DNA of 64,000 bases from Oegoconia quadripuncta. Lineage: Eukaryota > Arthropoda > Insecta > Lepidoptera > Autostichidae. Made by a program: the position numbers and the translations under genes. Shown here one piece after another: positions 11,355 through 23,100 of this stretch (its first letter is position 1; the number at the start of each line of letters is the position of its first letter). Under the pieces are notes generated by a model. The model searched no databases. It was given only the letters and a program-made list of their open reading frames with translations, and was not told where the DNA came from. The stretch covers positions 14,879,315-14,943,314 of the forward strand of contig OX438742.1 of NCBI GenBank assembly GCA_949316235.1. Direction: 5' to 3'.

Positions 11355-11690
11355 CGGCACCGTGGCTCAATGTAAACAACATTGGGTTTACGATTAGTGG
11401 AGGTCGCGGGATCGATCCCTAGCGGGGTACGTGTTTAAGTACTCGGTTTGGTTGGTGGTAGGGCATTTTAAAAATGTCCGCCTGGCTAGCTATCCATCTT
11501 ATCTAAATCTGCCGCCAAGCAGCAATGTTAATAGCATTGTTGTGTTCCGCTTGTCAGAGATAAGATAGCCAGTCCCCCAAATGTGTTGGGGTTTCCGGGT
11601 CAGTACGCTTCCACCTTCGACCTCATCTTCACTTAACATCAGGTGTGATTGAGGCCAAGTACGAACCCGTCGTGAATAAAAAAAAAAAGT
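11355..11690 (+). mobile_element. SINE family B, full-length copy
   Basis: The tRNA-related head has CCGTGGCTCAATGTAAACAA (A-box region) and GGGATCGATCCCTAGCGGGG (B-box). It is followed by CTCGGTTTGGTTGGTGGTAG, GATAAGATAGCCAGTCCCCC, CACTTAACATCAGGTGTGAT and a terminal A run (11679-11688). Other copies are at 22150, 38880, 42530 and 57893. Confidence 0.8.
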
Positions 11691-11984
11691 TGAAACCATG
11701 ACTGGAATATGCACCGTATGCAATCATAAAGAAATCGTATACATTTCAACCACCTTTTCAGCAACGCCACTTAGTAGGTACAGCAATACCAGGCAGCCTA
11801 TCGACAAACTGAGTATAAGTATCAACATTTAGTCAAATCACACACACCCCTGTGAAAATCTGATTACCAGTAAATCACATCTACACAATCACACTTGGGG
11901 TAGTCGGGTAAATAGTCGTACCTAATAGGTAAATAAGTACCTACCATAACTGTTAGGTACATTCCTACATATAAATGTTTCGGA

Positions 11985-12200
11985 TTTACACCAATTATCT
12001 AATCCAAAACTAAGCAAAGCTTGTACTATATGGATACTAGATAACAGATAAACATGCATAAATATTTATATAAACATCCATGCCATGACTCGGGAATAAA
12101 GTTCATCACACAGACAATTACCTATCCCTAGCGGGATTCCAACCCGCCACCATTGGTTTCATTGACAGGGTCACTATCCACTACACCAATCGGTCGTTAA
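11985..12200 (-). repeat. tRNA-derived SINE related to family A, reversed
   Basis: On the minus strand it reads CGACCGATTGGTGTAGTGGA, then a B-box-like GGCGGGTTGGAATCCCGCTA. The tail TCCAAAACTAAGCAAAGCTT (as written on +) recurs at about 47405 and 56380. Confidence 0.65.
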
Positions 12201-12477
12201 TATAATTGAGTGATACAAAGTGTTCCATTGAGCCCAATTTAATAATTGATAATTAGTACTTAAGCCTGATTAGTTCCTACCTACTAGCAAATTTTTCCAT
12301 TCACTGTTTGTTACGAAACGTTATCAATGAAAATAAAAGATTGTAATGGCAGGAAGTTACTTACCTACCTAGAGTAAATATGGTTAATCAAATTTCGATC
12401 TGAATTCGATATATCCTTGAGAATGGTAGGTACATCACTGCAGTGGCCAGCAAAAGAGGTAGAAATTCCTACATCAT

Positions 12478-12700
12478 CATCATATCAGCCACAAGACGGC
12501 AACTGCTGAACATTGGCCTCCCCCATGAAATTCCAGAGTGACCGGTTGGAAGCGGCCTGCGTCCAGCGAATTCCCGCGACCTTCATCAGGTCGTCTGTCC
12601 ACCTTGTGAGTGGACGTCCTACGTTGAGCTTGTCGGTGCGTATTATGACAATTACTGCAATGCTTAGGTTTATGCGAGTTACGTGGAAGCTGAAGCGCGA
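12478..12700 (-). mobile_element. LINE 3' end (family D), reversed
   Basis: The minus strand encodes GRPLTRWTDDLMKVAG and RWTQAASNRSLWNFMGEA and ends in GATGATGATGT-like repeats. The same C-terminal tail occurs at 26000-26245, about 36751-36920 (reversed) and 52690-52915. The copies are 5'-truncated fragments of one non-LTR family with a (GAT)n-type end. Confidence 0.7.
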
Positions 12701-12781
12701 CACAACTTAATTGCGAACATCTGAAGATCGACTTATTTCTATCTTATGTTTAGTCGATCTTCAGATATCGCAACGCGCTTC
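12692..12781. repeat. Large imperfect palindrome (fold-back element)
   Basis: A perfect 15-base stem (12719-12733 with 12752-12766, ATCTGAAGATCGACT) encloses an 18-base loop. It is extended outward by TTGCGA/TCGCAA and GAAGCGCG/CGCGCTTC pairs, separated by short mismatched stretches. No coding content. Confidence 0.7.
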
Positions 12782-13269
12782 AGTAAATCGACGTCGATTT
12801 TCCGTAATTCGAATTTAGATGGTAAGTTCAGGCATTGATGGACGAACGTGTAAATGTGAGCCGAGGCAAAGGCTTAGGTACATACCTACGTAAGTTTATC
12901 AATGCCGGTTGCGGTCAAGGCTTGTATCATCATCATCAGCCCGTAAACATTCCACTGCAGGGATATAGGCTTTCCCTCGCATATGAGTCTACGAGATAGG
13001 TCTCTATCTCCGTATACACAAAGTACTCTGTGTAAGTAACCTACCTATACAACATTATACACAGAAGTCTTTGCCTACTACATGACAAGTCGTTAGGTTA
13101 ATCACATTTTTGTGGCCTTTATGGACCAATATTGAATAGGGGGTAGTCATACGATTATGACATCATCGCTGTTACGAATTGGTCAAAGATGAGGAAGGTA
13201 AGTCGTAGGTAAATAGGTAAAATATTTGTGCCTACTTCTTGTATTCTCCCGAATGCAATCCTAGTTCCT

Positions 13270-13420
13270 ATGATAAGTATAAAATAGATTTTTATGTGTT
13301 TGAGGGGGCTGTGTGTTTGTCAAGTCTTTGTCCGGATGTATTTCAATAATGCGAGGTCCGACTTGACCGATACTTTAAAACAGAAACTTATTAAGAAAGC
13401 ATATTATAAAATATCAGACT
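13270..13420 (+). repeat. Dispersed repeat family E fragment
   Basis: It has TGTGTTTGAGGGGGCTGTGT, then TCTTTGTCCGGATGTATTTC. The order matches the fuller copy at 23828-24240. Other copies of this family, all on the + strand, are near 14790-15200, 17806-18190, 49920-50060 and 50670-51080. Confidence 0.6.
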
Positions 13421-14152
13421 ACTTAGATTATAAACATCCATGGACATAACCAGCTCGTTCGCATAACCAGGCTATTACACAATTAATAATGAAATATTAT
13501 TTTACCCTTTTGGAATATAAAAACCTGTTTTTAAAAAGAGGAACCGCACGAGTTTCTTGCTTATTCTTCTCAGGGGAAAATTATCTTTTGAACAAGCTGT
13601 AGCTTTAAAAATGTAAATTTGACTTTTTTGTATCATCTGTACCTACAAAATAAATTTGCTCTGTATATCTGGATGATATTATTATGTTTGGTTACTAGGG
13701 GGTTTTCTAAATTTCTAAAGAAAACATAGGGTACCACCACATTACTCCTTATGACACCACATGGTTGTCAAACACACAATAACTATTAGCCGGTTTTATT
13801 ATTAGAATAACAAATACCGTAATAGAATAAAATAGGTAAATAAATCTTAACTATCTATTAATTTTTTAAAGTTTCAAAAACATGAAGCAGGAAAATTGTG
13901 ACCTAACATTGATGTGTAATTTAATTACGATTTGATTAATGTATTATCCGCGGCATTGACATACAGTTCAAAATTGCAGTCATGTCATGGTTTTCCACAT
14001 TCGAAATATAAACAAACAACAAGATAATTCTAAGAACGATATGCTGGTCATGTGCCTACTCTATGACCTAGTCGCGATCATCCGAACTTGAGCGTTTGCG
14101 TCTCAACTTCTCATTCGCCACATACACTTCGTGGAGAACAGTTGGCACAGTC

Positions 14153-17100
14153 ATGAAGACCCTAGTCGCCTTCGCGGGCCTGTTGGCCTTAGCGGCTGCA
14201 AACGTCGCCGGCACAACCTCCAAAGTAATCTGCTATTACGACAGCAAGAGCTATGTCAGGGAATGTAAGTTCATTTTATTTTGCTGTGCGTTTTTATAAG
14301 TATTACGTTATTTGACACCGGTAAAATTTAAGGAAATATTAATTTAGAACGAATATTTTATAAATTTTCCACAAAATAAATTGTGTTGCGACTTTTTGAG
14401 ATAAGTGCGAGATAATTTTGGGATAATTTTGGGTTATATATAGGTAGATGTATAAATATGCTTTTAATTAATTAAGTAGTTACCTACTTATATATTTTTT
14501 TTTAAATCACAAGTAAATACCAAGTGGTAACATTATTTTTATATTCAAAGCGTAGGTAAGGTAGCCTACCAACCTAAATACCAACATGACATTGCGATAA
14601 TTTCAACTACCTATAGGTAGTTGTACCTACCTAAGCATTTAAAATCAATTTGGTAAGGGACGTGAGCTGGTGTATAGAGTTATTGATTACGCAGTTTAAT
14701 AACTAGTTATTTTCCTTTTTAAAAAGCATGTTTACATAATAACGAAACTAATTCCTTTATAATTTGAAATCCCGGCGAAAAACAATGGGTATTTTGTGTT
14801 TGAGGGCGTTGTGTGTAGGTATGTGTGTGTCCACTCCGATATGAGTGCGGTTTTTTATATTAACGACTTACCGAGGGAATATTAAATAAAATAAACTCAT
14901 TGAATTGAATGCGTTCTCAGATATGTTTGACAATAATCGGGTCACCCATGAAGACATTTAACTTTTAACACAAAACCCTGGATTAAAAAAATAGAAAAAA
15001 AAAACTTTTAACACAGTTAAATGATGATACTCGTACATTTCGAGAGTTTTCTAAATCAACTGCTTTTTAGCCATGTTTGATGGATATCCGTCAAGCCATT
15101 TCGAAAATACTTAGCATTAAAAACTATACTTTTGGTCTAGGCGTACGTGGATTTGTTCAATCAATGTTCTCGAGGGTTTTCTAAATTTTCAATTTATAGT
15201 GCGATATTGTAGTGGCTTCTAGACTGATACCTACGATACAAAAAGTTATTCCGAATGGATTCGAATAATCAACGACGCAAACGACGTGTAGTTTAGTTTA
15301 TTTTTGAGGAAGAAAAAGATTTTGTAAAATGGTTCCAACGGTAAAACAAACGGAACTACGAATGAATAAGATAAACGCGTTGTTATTCGTTCGCATCCAT
15401 ACTGGGAAGTCCTTATTTTTTTAGAAGGATGAGCGTGCATAAAAAATCTAAGCATAGGGAACGGGCTTGTCACTGTCATTGACCAAATTACCTAATGCCA
15501 TTGGTAATATAGGTACCACTTTTAAGTCTCAAACCACGTAGGTACTTATAACTATACTTGAGTATATTTTCTTAAAACCGGAAATTTTACACATTACACC
15601 CTGTATACAGGGCGTCCCAAAGTTATGGGACATGAAGGGGAAGTACCTTAAATATCGTAGATAGTGAATTTTGCTCAAAGAAGACTTTATGTTATTTTTA
15701 AAAGTTAGTAATTCTGCATTCATAGATTTTCTAAAAATTATTTGCTTCGGCTGGGAATCGAACCGACTCAAATGTGAAAAAAAAAACACCCTACTTTTAT
15801 GATGCCAATCGAAAGAATAGCTAAAAAATAATAACTCTGCCTAAGTAAATGGACCGATTAGATGGCCGGCCAGATCCCCGGACCTCACACCATTAGATTT
15901 CTTCTTTTGGGGATACGTGAAAGATATGCTATACAAAAAGCGATACGAGAACGTAGGCGAGTTGCAAACAGAATTGTGCCATATCACATCGACTGTTCAC
16001 CATAAAATGATTAGAAAATCAACAGGCAGCGGGCTCATTAAAAGATTGGCGATTTGCGTAAGACAAGAGGGATCACATTTTGAGCATTTAATTAATTAAT
16101 TTACAAAAAAATACCTACTTAATTGACTACGGCAGTTTCATGTATGTTTTTTATTTGATTAAAATGATTAATTTCACGTTGTTCCTTTCTTTTAAAATAC
16201 TATGTTACTTAGGCAGAGTTATTATTTTTTAGCTATTCTTTCGATTGGCATCATAAAAGTAGGGTGTTTTTTTTTTCACATTTGAGTCGGTTCGATTCCC
16301 AGCCGAAGCAAATAATTTTTAGAAAATCTATGAATGCAGAATTACTAACTTTTAAAAATAACATAAAGTCTTCTTTGAGCAAAATTCACTATCTACGATA
16401 TTTAAGGTACTTCCCCTTCATGTCCCATAACTTTGGGACGCCCTGTATATATGACTGTTGTAATAGAGAGCACGACAGACTTTTTGTAGGACCGATAATC
16501 GGGTCGATTTATTCGTCAATACTTATATCACCGATATTGTGACCCACTTTTTGTACGACATGTGCGTTGAAGTATTACAATCAGTAAGATGTTCCATTTT
16601 CCTTCTACAAAAAATCGGTCACCGATTGTCGGTCGCGGATGGGCAGCCTAAGGTCGTTTTCACACCGAGACGACACCGACATATCATCAGCTCGGACGAC
16701 AACGATATCGAGACGATAATGGTATGCCAGACGATCTCAACGCGAATAGTCGCGTGCATTAGCAAAAGCCTTCATCACCGCGCGATTCCAAAAGTACTTT
16801 ATCTCTTAATTTACGACAGAAAAAACGATACCTACCATAGAAGAATGTTCCTTCAAGAGCGATACCTATTTATTACATTATCTTCGATAAGACAAGTTTT
16901 GTAAGCTTTCCGAATGAGTTGCTTCAGCCCGCTCTGTCTTCCGATATCGCCACGATAATTGTTGTAGCACCTAAACATATGAAACTATCAGCCCCCCGTA
17001 GCATGACATCGTTTGTCGCGCGCAACGTAGGTGTCTAAGTGGGAGTTGTATATTTTGGCTAAGCGAACGAGGACAAAATATCTCGCGCGACATAAACGTC

Positions 17101-20100
17101 GCGCCTGTCATGCTACTAGTGCAGTTGGACGATATCGTGTCGTATTCGTTGTCGTCCCGTATGAAAACAGCCTTTGATGTAGGTAGTATTCCTACATGTA
17201 AGGTATATTTATATTTACGCATATGTACCTACTACGTCGCTGTTTGCCCAAATAAAGTCCTATAGGTTTTTTGTTGGCTTTTGTTAGCGTTTGTTTTGGC
17301 TGGCTTTGTAACCATATTTCGTAACCAGTAACGTCGTACTCTTAACTCAGTACGTAACTCAGTCGTAACGTAACTACTTAAGAATATTCAAATATTATAT
17401 CGCAACTTCTTGAAAATGTAGGTAGGTAGGTACTAAGAATAAGTTTATTTATAACCGACCTCAGTCAATAAATTAAAAAAAAAAGTAGGGTCATGTTTGG
17501 CCGTGTGTTTTGTTTTTATTAGTTTGTCACTGGTAACGAGCCAAATCTTCAATTTCGTTTTTTGAATCTGATTACGACTTAGTTACGAATCGCGGTTATC
17601 TAGACTGGCCGAACGGTCTTCAATGAATACACAGCTGATTTCCACAGGATCAAGTTAATAGCTCTCAGAGTGAATAGGCATGGCAATAAATAACCTACGT
17701 ATCTATTGCACGCGGGAAAATAATAGATAAATTTCCGGAACTCATTCCAAGCCGAATTTAGTATGCCGAATGTAATTTTTATCTGTGATCAGAATTTTTT
17801 TAAGCCCCTGACAAAAAAACGACGAGTGTTAGGTGTTTGACAGCCTTGTTTGTGTGTGTGTGTCCAGTCTTTATCAGGTCGTGTATCAGTAATGTGTAGT
17901 AAAAGTTGAGTGTGGTTCTTTTAATTAAAGACTAAACGGGATTGGTTCTTACTCAAAATCATGTTAATCAGTTTCGAAATTATTTAGCTTTAACACAGTT
18001 ATTTGGGGTAGGTATTTCAATGATAAATCTCTCAAATTTTTATTTTTGTTTTCTTTTAATAGTTAAGATAAACTCAGGAATTTGTTCTTAGCCATGTTTG
18101 ATGAAACTTGGTTAAGCCGTTTCGTTAGTTAACTAGATGATAGGTATAATCATTTGTGTTAATATTGTCAGGGGTTTTCTATATTCATTATCAAAAGATT
18201 GTCGGTAAAGGACGCTATGATCCATCCATTCGAGATGACTAGACACATAAGTTCATATAAAGTCACGGCCTTTATCCCAAATGAAGAGAGGATGTGTTCC
18301 CCAATCTCCATAAATACCTAAATATATACCATGCATTTATTTAAATTGCGAGACCGATTATTTATTTATTATTATTTGATCTTCCTTATTTTACAGATAC
18401 ATATAGGTGGTTATAGGCTAACCACACAAAACCAAATTGATAGGTTTGTTTGTGGGTGTATTAATTTCAACTATAAATACACAGTAGTACCTAAATATCA
18501 ATAGGTACTAAGTAAAGATAAGCTAGTTTGAGTCATTTCATGTCATTACGCTATATAGGTATTCAGTGTGTCTAACATTTTCTTCGTTCTACCCTCAATT
18601 TTTCAACTGCTTTCATTCGCGATATTGTTAGTTATTCTTTGTGTAGGATATTAGAGATGTAATTTTAAATAACTAAGCTTAGTCAAGATTTTTTTGAAAA
18701 CCCTATTATTAATTTGTATCTTATAAAATACTAACTGACATTTAATTAGGTAGACCTACGGAGGGTGTGCTAGACGCTTATGCGTTACCAGGTCCTCGCT
18801 ACTGCCGAAGAAGGTCGCCGCGAGGTTTTAGTGGGTATCCCTCCTGATAGGGAGGGGAGTTCCACATAACCTTCTCGCCGTCCCCCAGGCGAGCGGTACG
18901 CGTACCTAATGCGTTGACCCGCGAAAAAAAAGGTAGACTTTTTGTGGCTGACTTTATTTTTCAACAAGTTGTTACAACAGGAGGTCAGCCCGGAGGAATT
19001 GTGCAACAGTTTCCTGGTGCCCATTTTAAAGAACAAAGGTGATGTACAAGACTGTAACAACTCTAGAGAAATAAAGCTCATGTCACATAGCATGAAGATT
19101 TGGGAGAAGTGATTGCGAGCCGAATGAGAGAGGAGAGTGAGGTAACCCAGAACCAGTTAGGGTTTATGCCTGGTCGAGGAACAGCGAACCCCACATTCGC
19201 ACTACGCCAAGTGTGCGAAAAGTACAAACGTGCGCATAAAACCCTGCACATGGTATTCATTGACCTGGAGAAGGCATACGATCGGGTACCTAGAAAGGTT
19301 CTGTGGTGGGCTTTGAAAGAGAACGGAGTACTTGGGAAGTACGTGCGGCTTCTACATTCCATGTACAGTTGAGCTGGTACACAAGTCCGGTCGGAAGCTG
19401 GCGTTACTGACAGGTTCGATGTTGCAGTGGGCTTACATCAGGCTTTAAGCCCGCATCTCTTCCTCCTGATTATGGATGCACTGACATCAAACATACAGGA
19501 GGAGGCACCCTGTTGTATGCTGTTCGCCGACGATATAGTCCTTGCCGGAGAAAATGCGACTGAGGAAAAATGGTGAAAAAGACTGGAGCGTGTCGGATTA
19601 AAAATCAGCAGAACGAAAACCGAACATCTGTTCTGCCACTTTGGAGGTCCATCCAGTTTTTCTAATATAACCTTAAGCGGGGAGTTTCTACCAACCTGCT
19701 CAAATTTCCGGTACCTAGGTTCCTTACTTCAGACTTGAGAAACAGGATAAATGCAGTATGGATGAAATGGCGACAGGTTTCGGGGTGTGACCCACGGATG
19801 CCCCTGAAACTCAAGGGGAAAATTTACAAGACCTGTCACCATGGATGGATCTGAATGTTGGGCAATGAAAGTGACGGAAGAAAGTAGAATGCATGTAGCC
19901 GAGATGAGAATGTTAAGATGGATGTATGGTGTGACTAGAATGGATAAAATCTGGAATGAGTAGGTATATCAGAGGAAGTCTGAAAATGGCACCAATAACA
20001 GAAAAGTTTGGAGTAATAGATTAGCATCGTTTGGGCACATTATGAGGAGGGATGAAAGGCACGTAACGAGACGAGTGCTAAGTGTGAATATGGAAGGATA

Positions 20101-23100
20101 CAGAGGTAGACGTAGACCGAAGGTGTGGGTAGACTGCGTGAGGAATGATATGTGTGTGAAAGGGGTGAGTAAGGCGATGACGGCTGATAGAGAAGAGTCG
20201 AAGAGGAAGACATGTTGTGCCGACCCTACCTAGAGTGGGGTAAGGGCAGGAAATTTATGCTTAAGTTAATTAGCAGAGCAAAAATAATTAATTAGGTAGG
20301 TACCTTCTTTCACTCGACTCGTTACGGCCTCGCAATGTTTAGCTAACCATACAATAATGACTACCTTGACGCTTTGCTTTAATGAAAATGACTATATTTA
20401 TATATCGAAAGGTCACGTTCATGGACAGTTCTTATTACTTAAATGAAACCCGTAAGGTTCCGCATTTTATTTATAGGATTCTTAGGGGTCTGTCTTGAAA
20501 ATGTAAGAAGAAATAAAAGACTAAGCTTCACTTTGCGTTCCATCTGTCTGCAAACTTGACTTTATCGAGAAAGGGTATTATTACAAGAATTGCTCATTTG
20601 GCTGTACCATGGATTAGGTAGGTAGGTAAGTAAACTTAAACTAAATGCAATAAAAAGATACGGCCTCTCTATTATGTCACCTACTAACAAACTCACAAAT
20701 TTTTCGTCACGTAATATAAAGTACCTACAATGTTCCCTTTCCAATTAGTCATAAGAGAGGATCTCAAGAAACAGGTAGGTAATGATAAAAAAGTTGGTAG
20801 TCTTTAATTTCAATATTGCTTCTGTATCTATAAAGTAGTTGTTGGTAAAGTAACCTATTAGGTTACAATATACGATGACCACCATATTACATGATTATAA
20901 ATAACTTGCTATTAGCTGTCCTAGCATTTGATACATTTATTTTTCACGCTATAAGCAACAGCGTCATTGTTGTACTTATCATTCAGATCATCTTTATGAT
21001 TCTCATCCCACATCCACCATATACCTAGTTATAATCAGCAGGATGTAGGTGTCTTCACTCACGGTACACACAAGAAGCAATGAGATTTCGTCAATTGTAC
21101 GATTTCATTGTCATCAGTATTAAAACTAAAAGAATTTTCATTTCAGGCCTATTGGCACACATTATCTACAAACAAGTAGGTAATTCAAATTATACAGAAT
21201 AAACTAAAAATTGTGCTTTATGCGCTACAAGATTGTCTTGAGATTTTCCTCAAATAAGTAGTTTCCTTGAATTGTCCGTATTCAAAGTAGGTAGATATTT
21301 ACGATTAGGTAGGTACATATTTTTAAACATTTACGTAGAGCTTGATAGTATTGTAGGTTTTTTTTGTAGGCAGTTGACCTCATTGAGATAACATTAATTG
21401 TTCTAACAAAGAAAGATAAATTATAATTAATACAACAATCACCTCCTGAGGAAAACAAACAATGACCTGTATATGGTAATATCACCAGTGTCAACAAGGG
21501 GCAGTCGATAACGGTTACGATAAACAACGTTATTCTAGAACTCTGTGAATGTGTATAGAACAAACATTTGATTTGGCAATAATACCTATTGAGAGCCGGT
21601 AAACGAGCTACAAAATGTTGTTAAGAAATCTGGTCGGTGGAGACAGCTATATTTAACTAACTATAGGTACCACCTAACTAATTTCGATGAAGAGATCGTT
21701 GACTTGAAAAGATTTACATAATAAGAGATCCGTTTACCTATATCAACCATTACAGCATGGACTATCCATATTGACTGCCTACGCTTGCACTGACGATTGA
21801 CTGGATACTTACTCGTATGACCACAATCTCACCTAGTGGTAACCATGCAATGTCAGTAATCTATTTCAGCTTTATTCTGTTAAATTATTTCACAATCATA
21901 TACCCTTTTTAGTTAGCTATAGACAGACAAAAACTCCAATTTTCCGAAAGGAATACTACCTATGTACGACTTTTGTCGCGTTGTTTGTCTGTAAGCCCTG
22001 CCTATGCAAAAATATGCAAAAAAGTTAAAAGCCTATGTTTGTCTGTGTGTCTGCCTGTAGCTGCTGAAACGGCTGAAACGGTTTTTTATTTTCGGGAGCT
22101 GGTTTTCATGAAATGGTTCTTAGCCATGTTCGACGCTTCGAAGATATGTAGAACCGCCATCGTGGCTCAATGTAAACAGTATAGGGTTTACGAATCGGAG
22201 ATCGTGGATTCGATCCCCAGCGGGGTATATATTTAGTACTCGGTTTTGTTGGTGGTAGGGCATTTTAAATGTTCGCCTATAGTTACCACCATCTTATCTA
22301 AGTCTGCCGCAAAAACAGCAATGTTAATAACATTGTTGTGTTCCGGTTGTCGCGGGCAGGAAGCTAGTCATAAATAAATTTTCAATTTAATATTCTGACA
22401 ATCACGGTAGCGATTGTTACTTGTGACACACAATAATGTTGCAAAAGAAACGTTGCAGATGCAGCTATGTCCCTTTGTGTAACTATGACATAATCCACTG
22501 CATAAACTTTCATTTCTTGAGTGAGCCTCCACCGTAAATTTTTATCAACTCTTTCGCAATTCAGATAATCTGTAAATACTTTTTTAAACTTCAAGGCAAA
22601 GCAACCTGAGTGGTTCAGACCACGATTATGCGAGTTTTTATAGCGACCTTTATGTTAATAAGTTATTGGTACAAAAGGCTAAATCACTCAAGTGAGCTTG
22701 TCACGTAGTGGGTAGGTAGGTACTTAGGTATGTACAATTTTGCAGTCACGTGAAGTCGCTGTAGCATTTGTCGCAGTAGGTAGATACTTAGACCTTTGTC
22801 ACGACTGCTATTATATTATGTTTTGTAGTCGTTTATTCTAGTATTATATTCCCTACATTATTGGCAACTGCACTGCTAAGAGGTGAGACCCACACGTCGG
22901 TTGTATTAAAATAACCCAGCATAATCTAACAAACCCGCTCTGAACAGCACGGTTTTCTGTAAAAGATCACGACTGCGTTGGGGGCTTACCTGCTCTCAAG
23001 TTCTAGTTCTAGCTAGTGCACAGCGTCACACGTAATAAAGTTTAAAAATGTATATATAAAATTCTGACTATGGTTAAAAACAACACGAGGTAACTCAACT

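Larger units (their letters stand above)
8303..14152. other. Intergenic region NUCB1 to IDGF
   Basis: I see no gene here. The DNA holds SINE copies (about 9985-10170, 10310-10520 reversed, 11355-11690, 11985-12200 reversed), a reversed LINE tail (12478-12700), a large imperfect palindrome (12692-12781) and a dispersed repeat (about 13270-13420). A weak repeat at about 9310-9440 also appears near 25300-25390 (AACCAGTTTTA, then CTGGAATAAT). The IDGF promoter should lie in the last few hundred bases; I cannot place a TATA box with confidence. Confidence 0.55.

Noticed and set aside
14096..14152. Upstream ATG extending IDGF by 19 residues
   Set aside because: It would bury the signal peptide; the ATG at 14153 places it at the N-terminus as in the family.
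15529..16542. Two open frames encoding nearly the same peptide on opposite strands
   Set aside because: Both lie in the inverted arms of the mariner relic, which explains the identity.
16539..17222. Open frames of 80-120 codons around 16539-16904 and 16971-17222
   Set aside because: They fall in or beside a dispersed MITE-like repeat and have no protein-like features.
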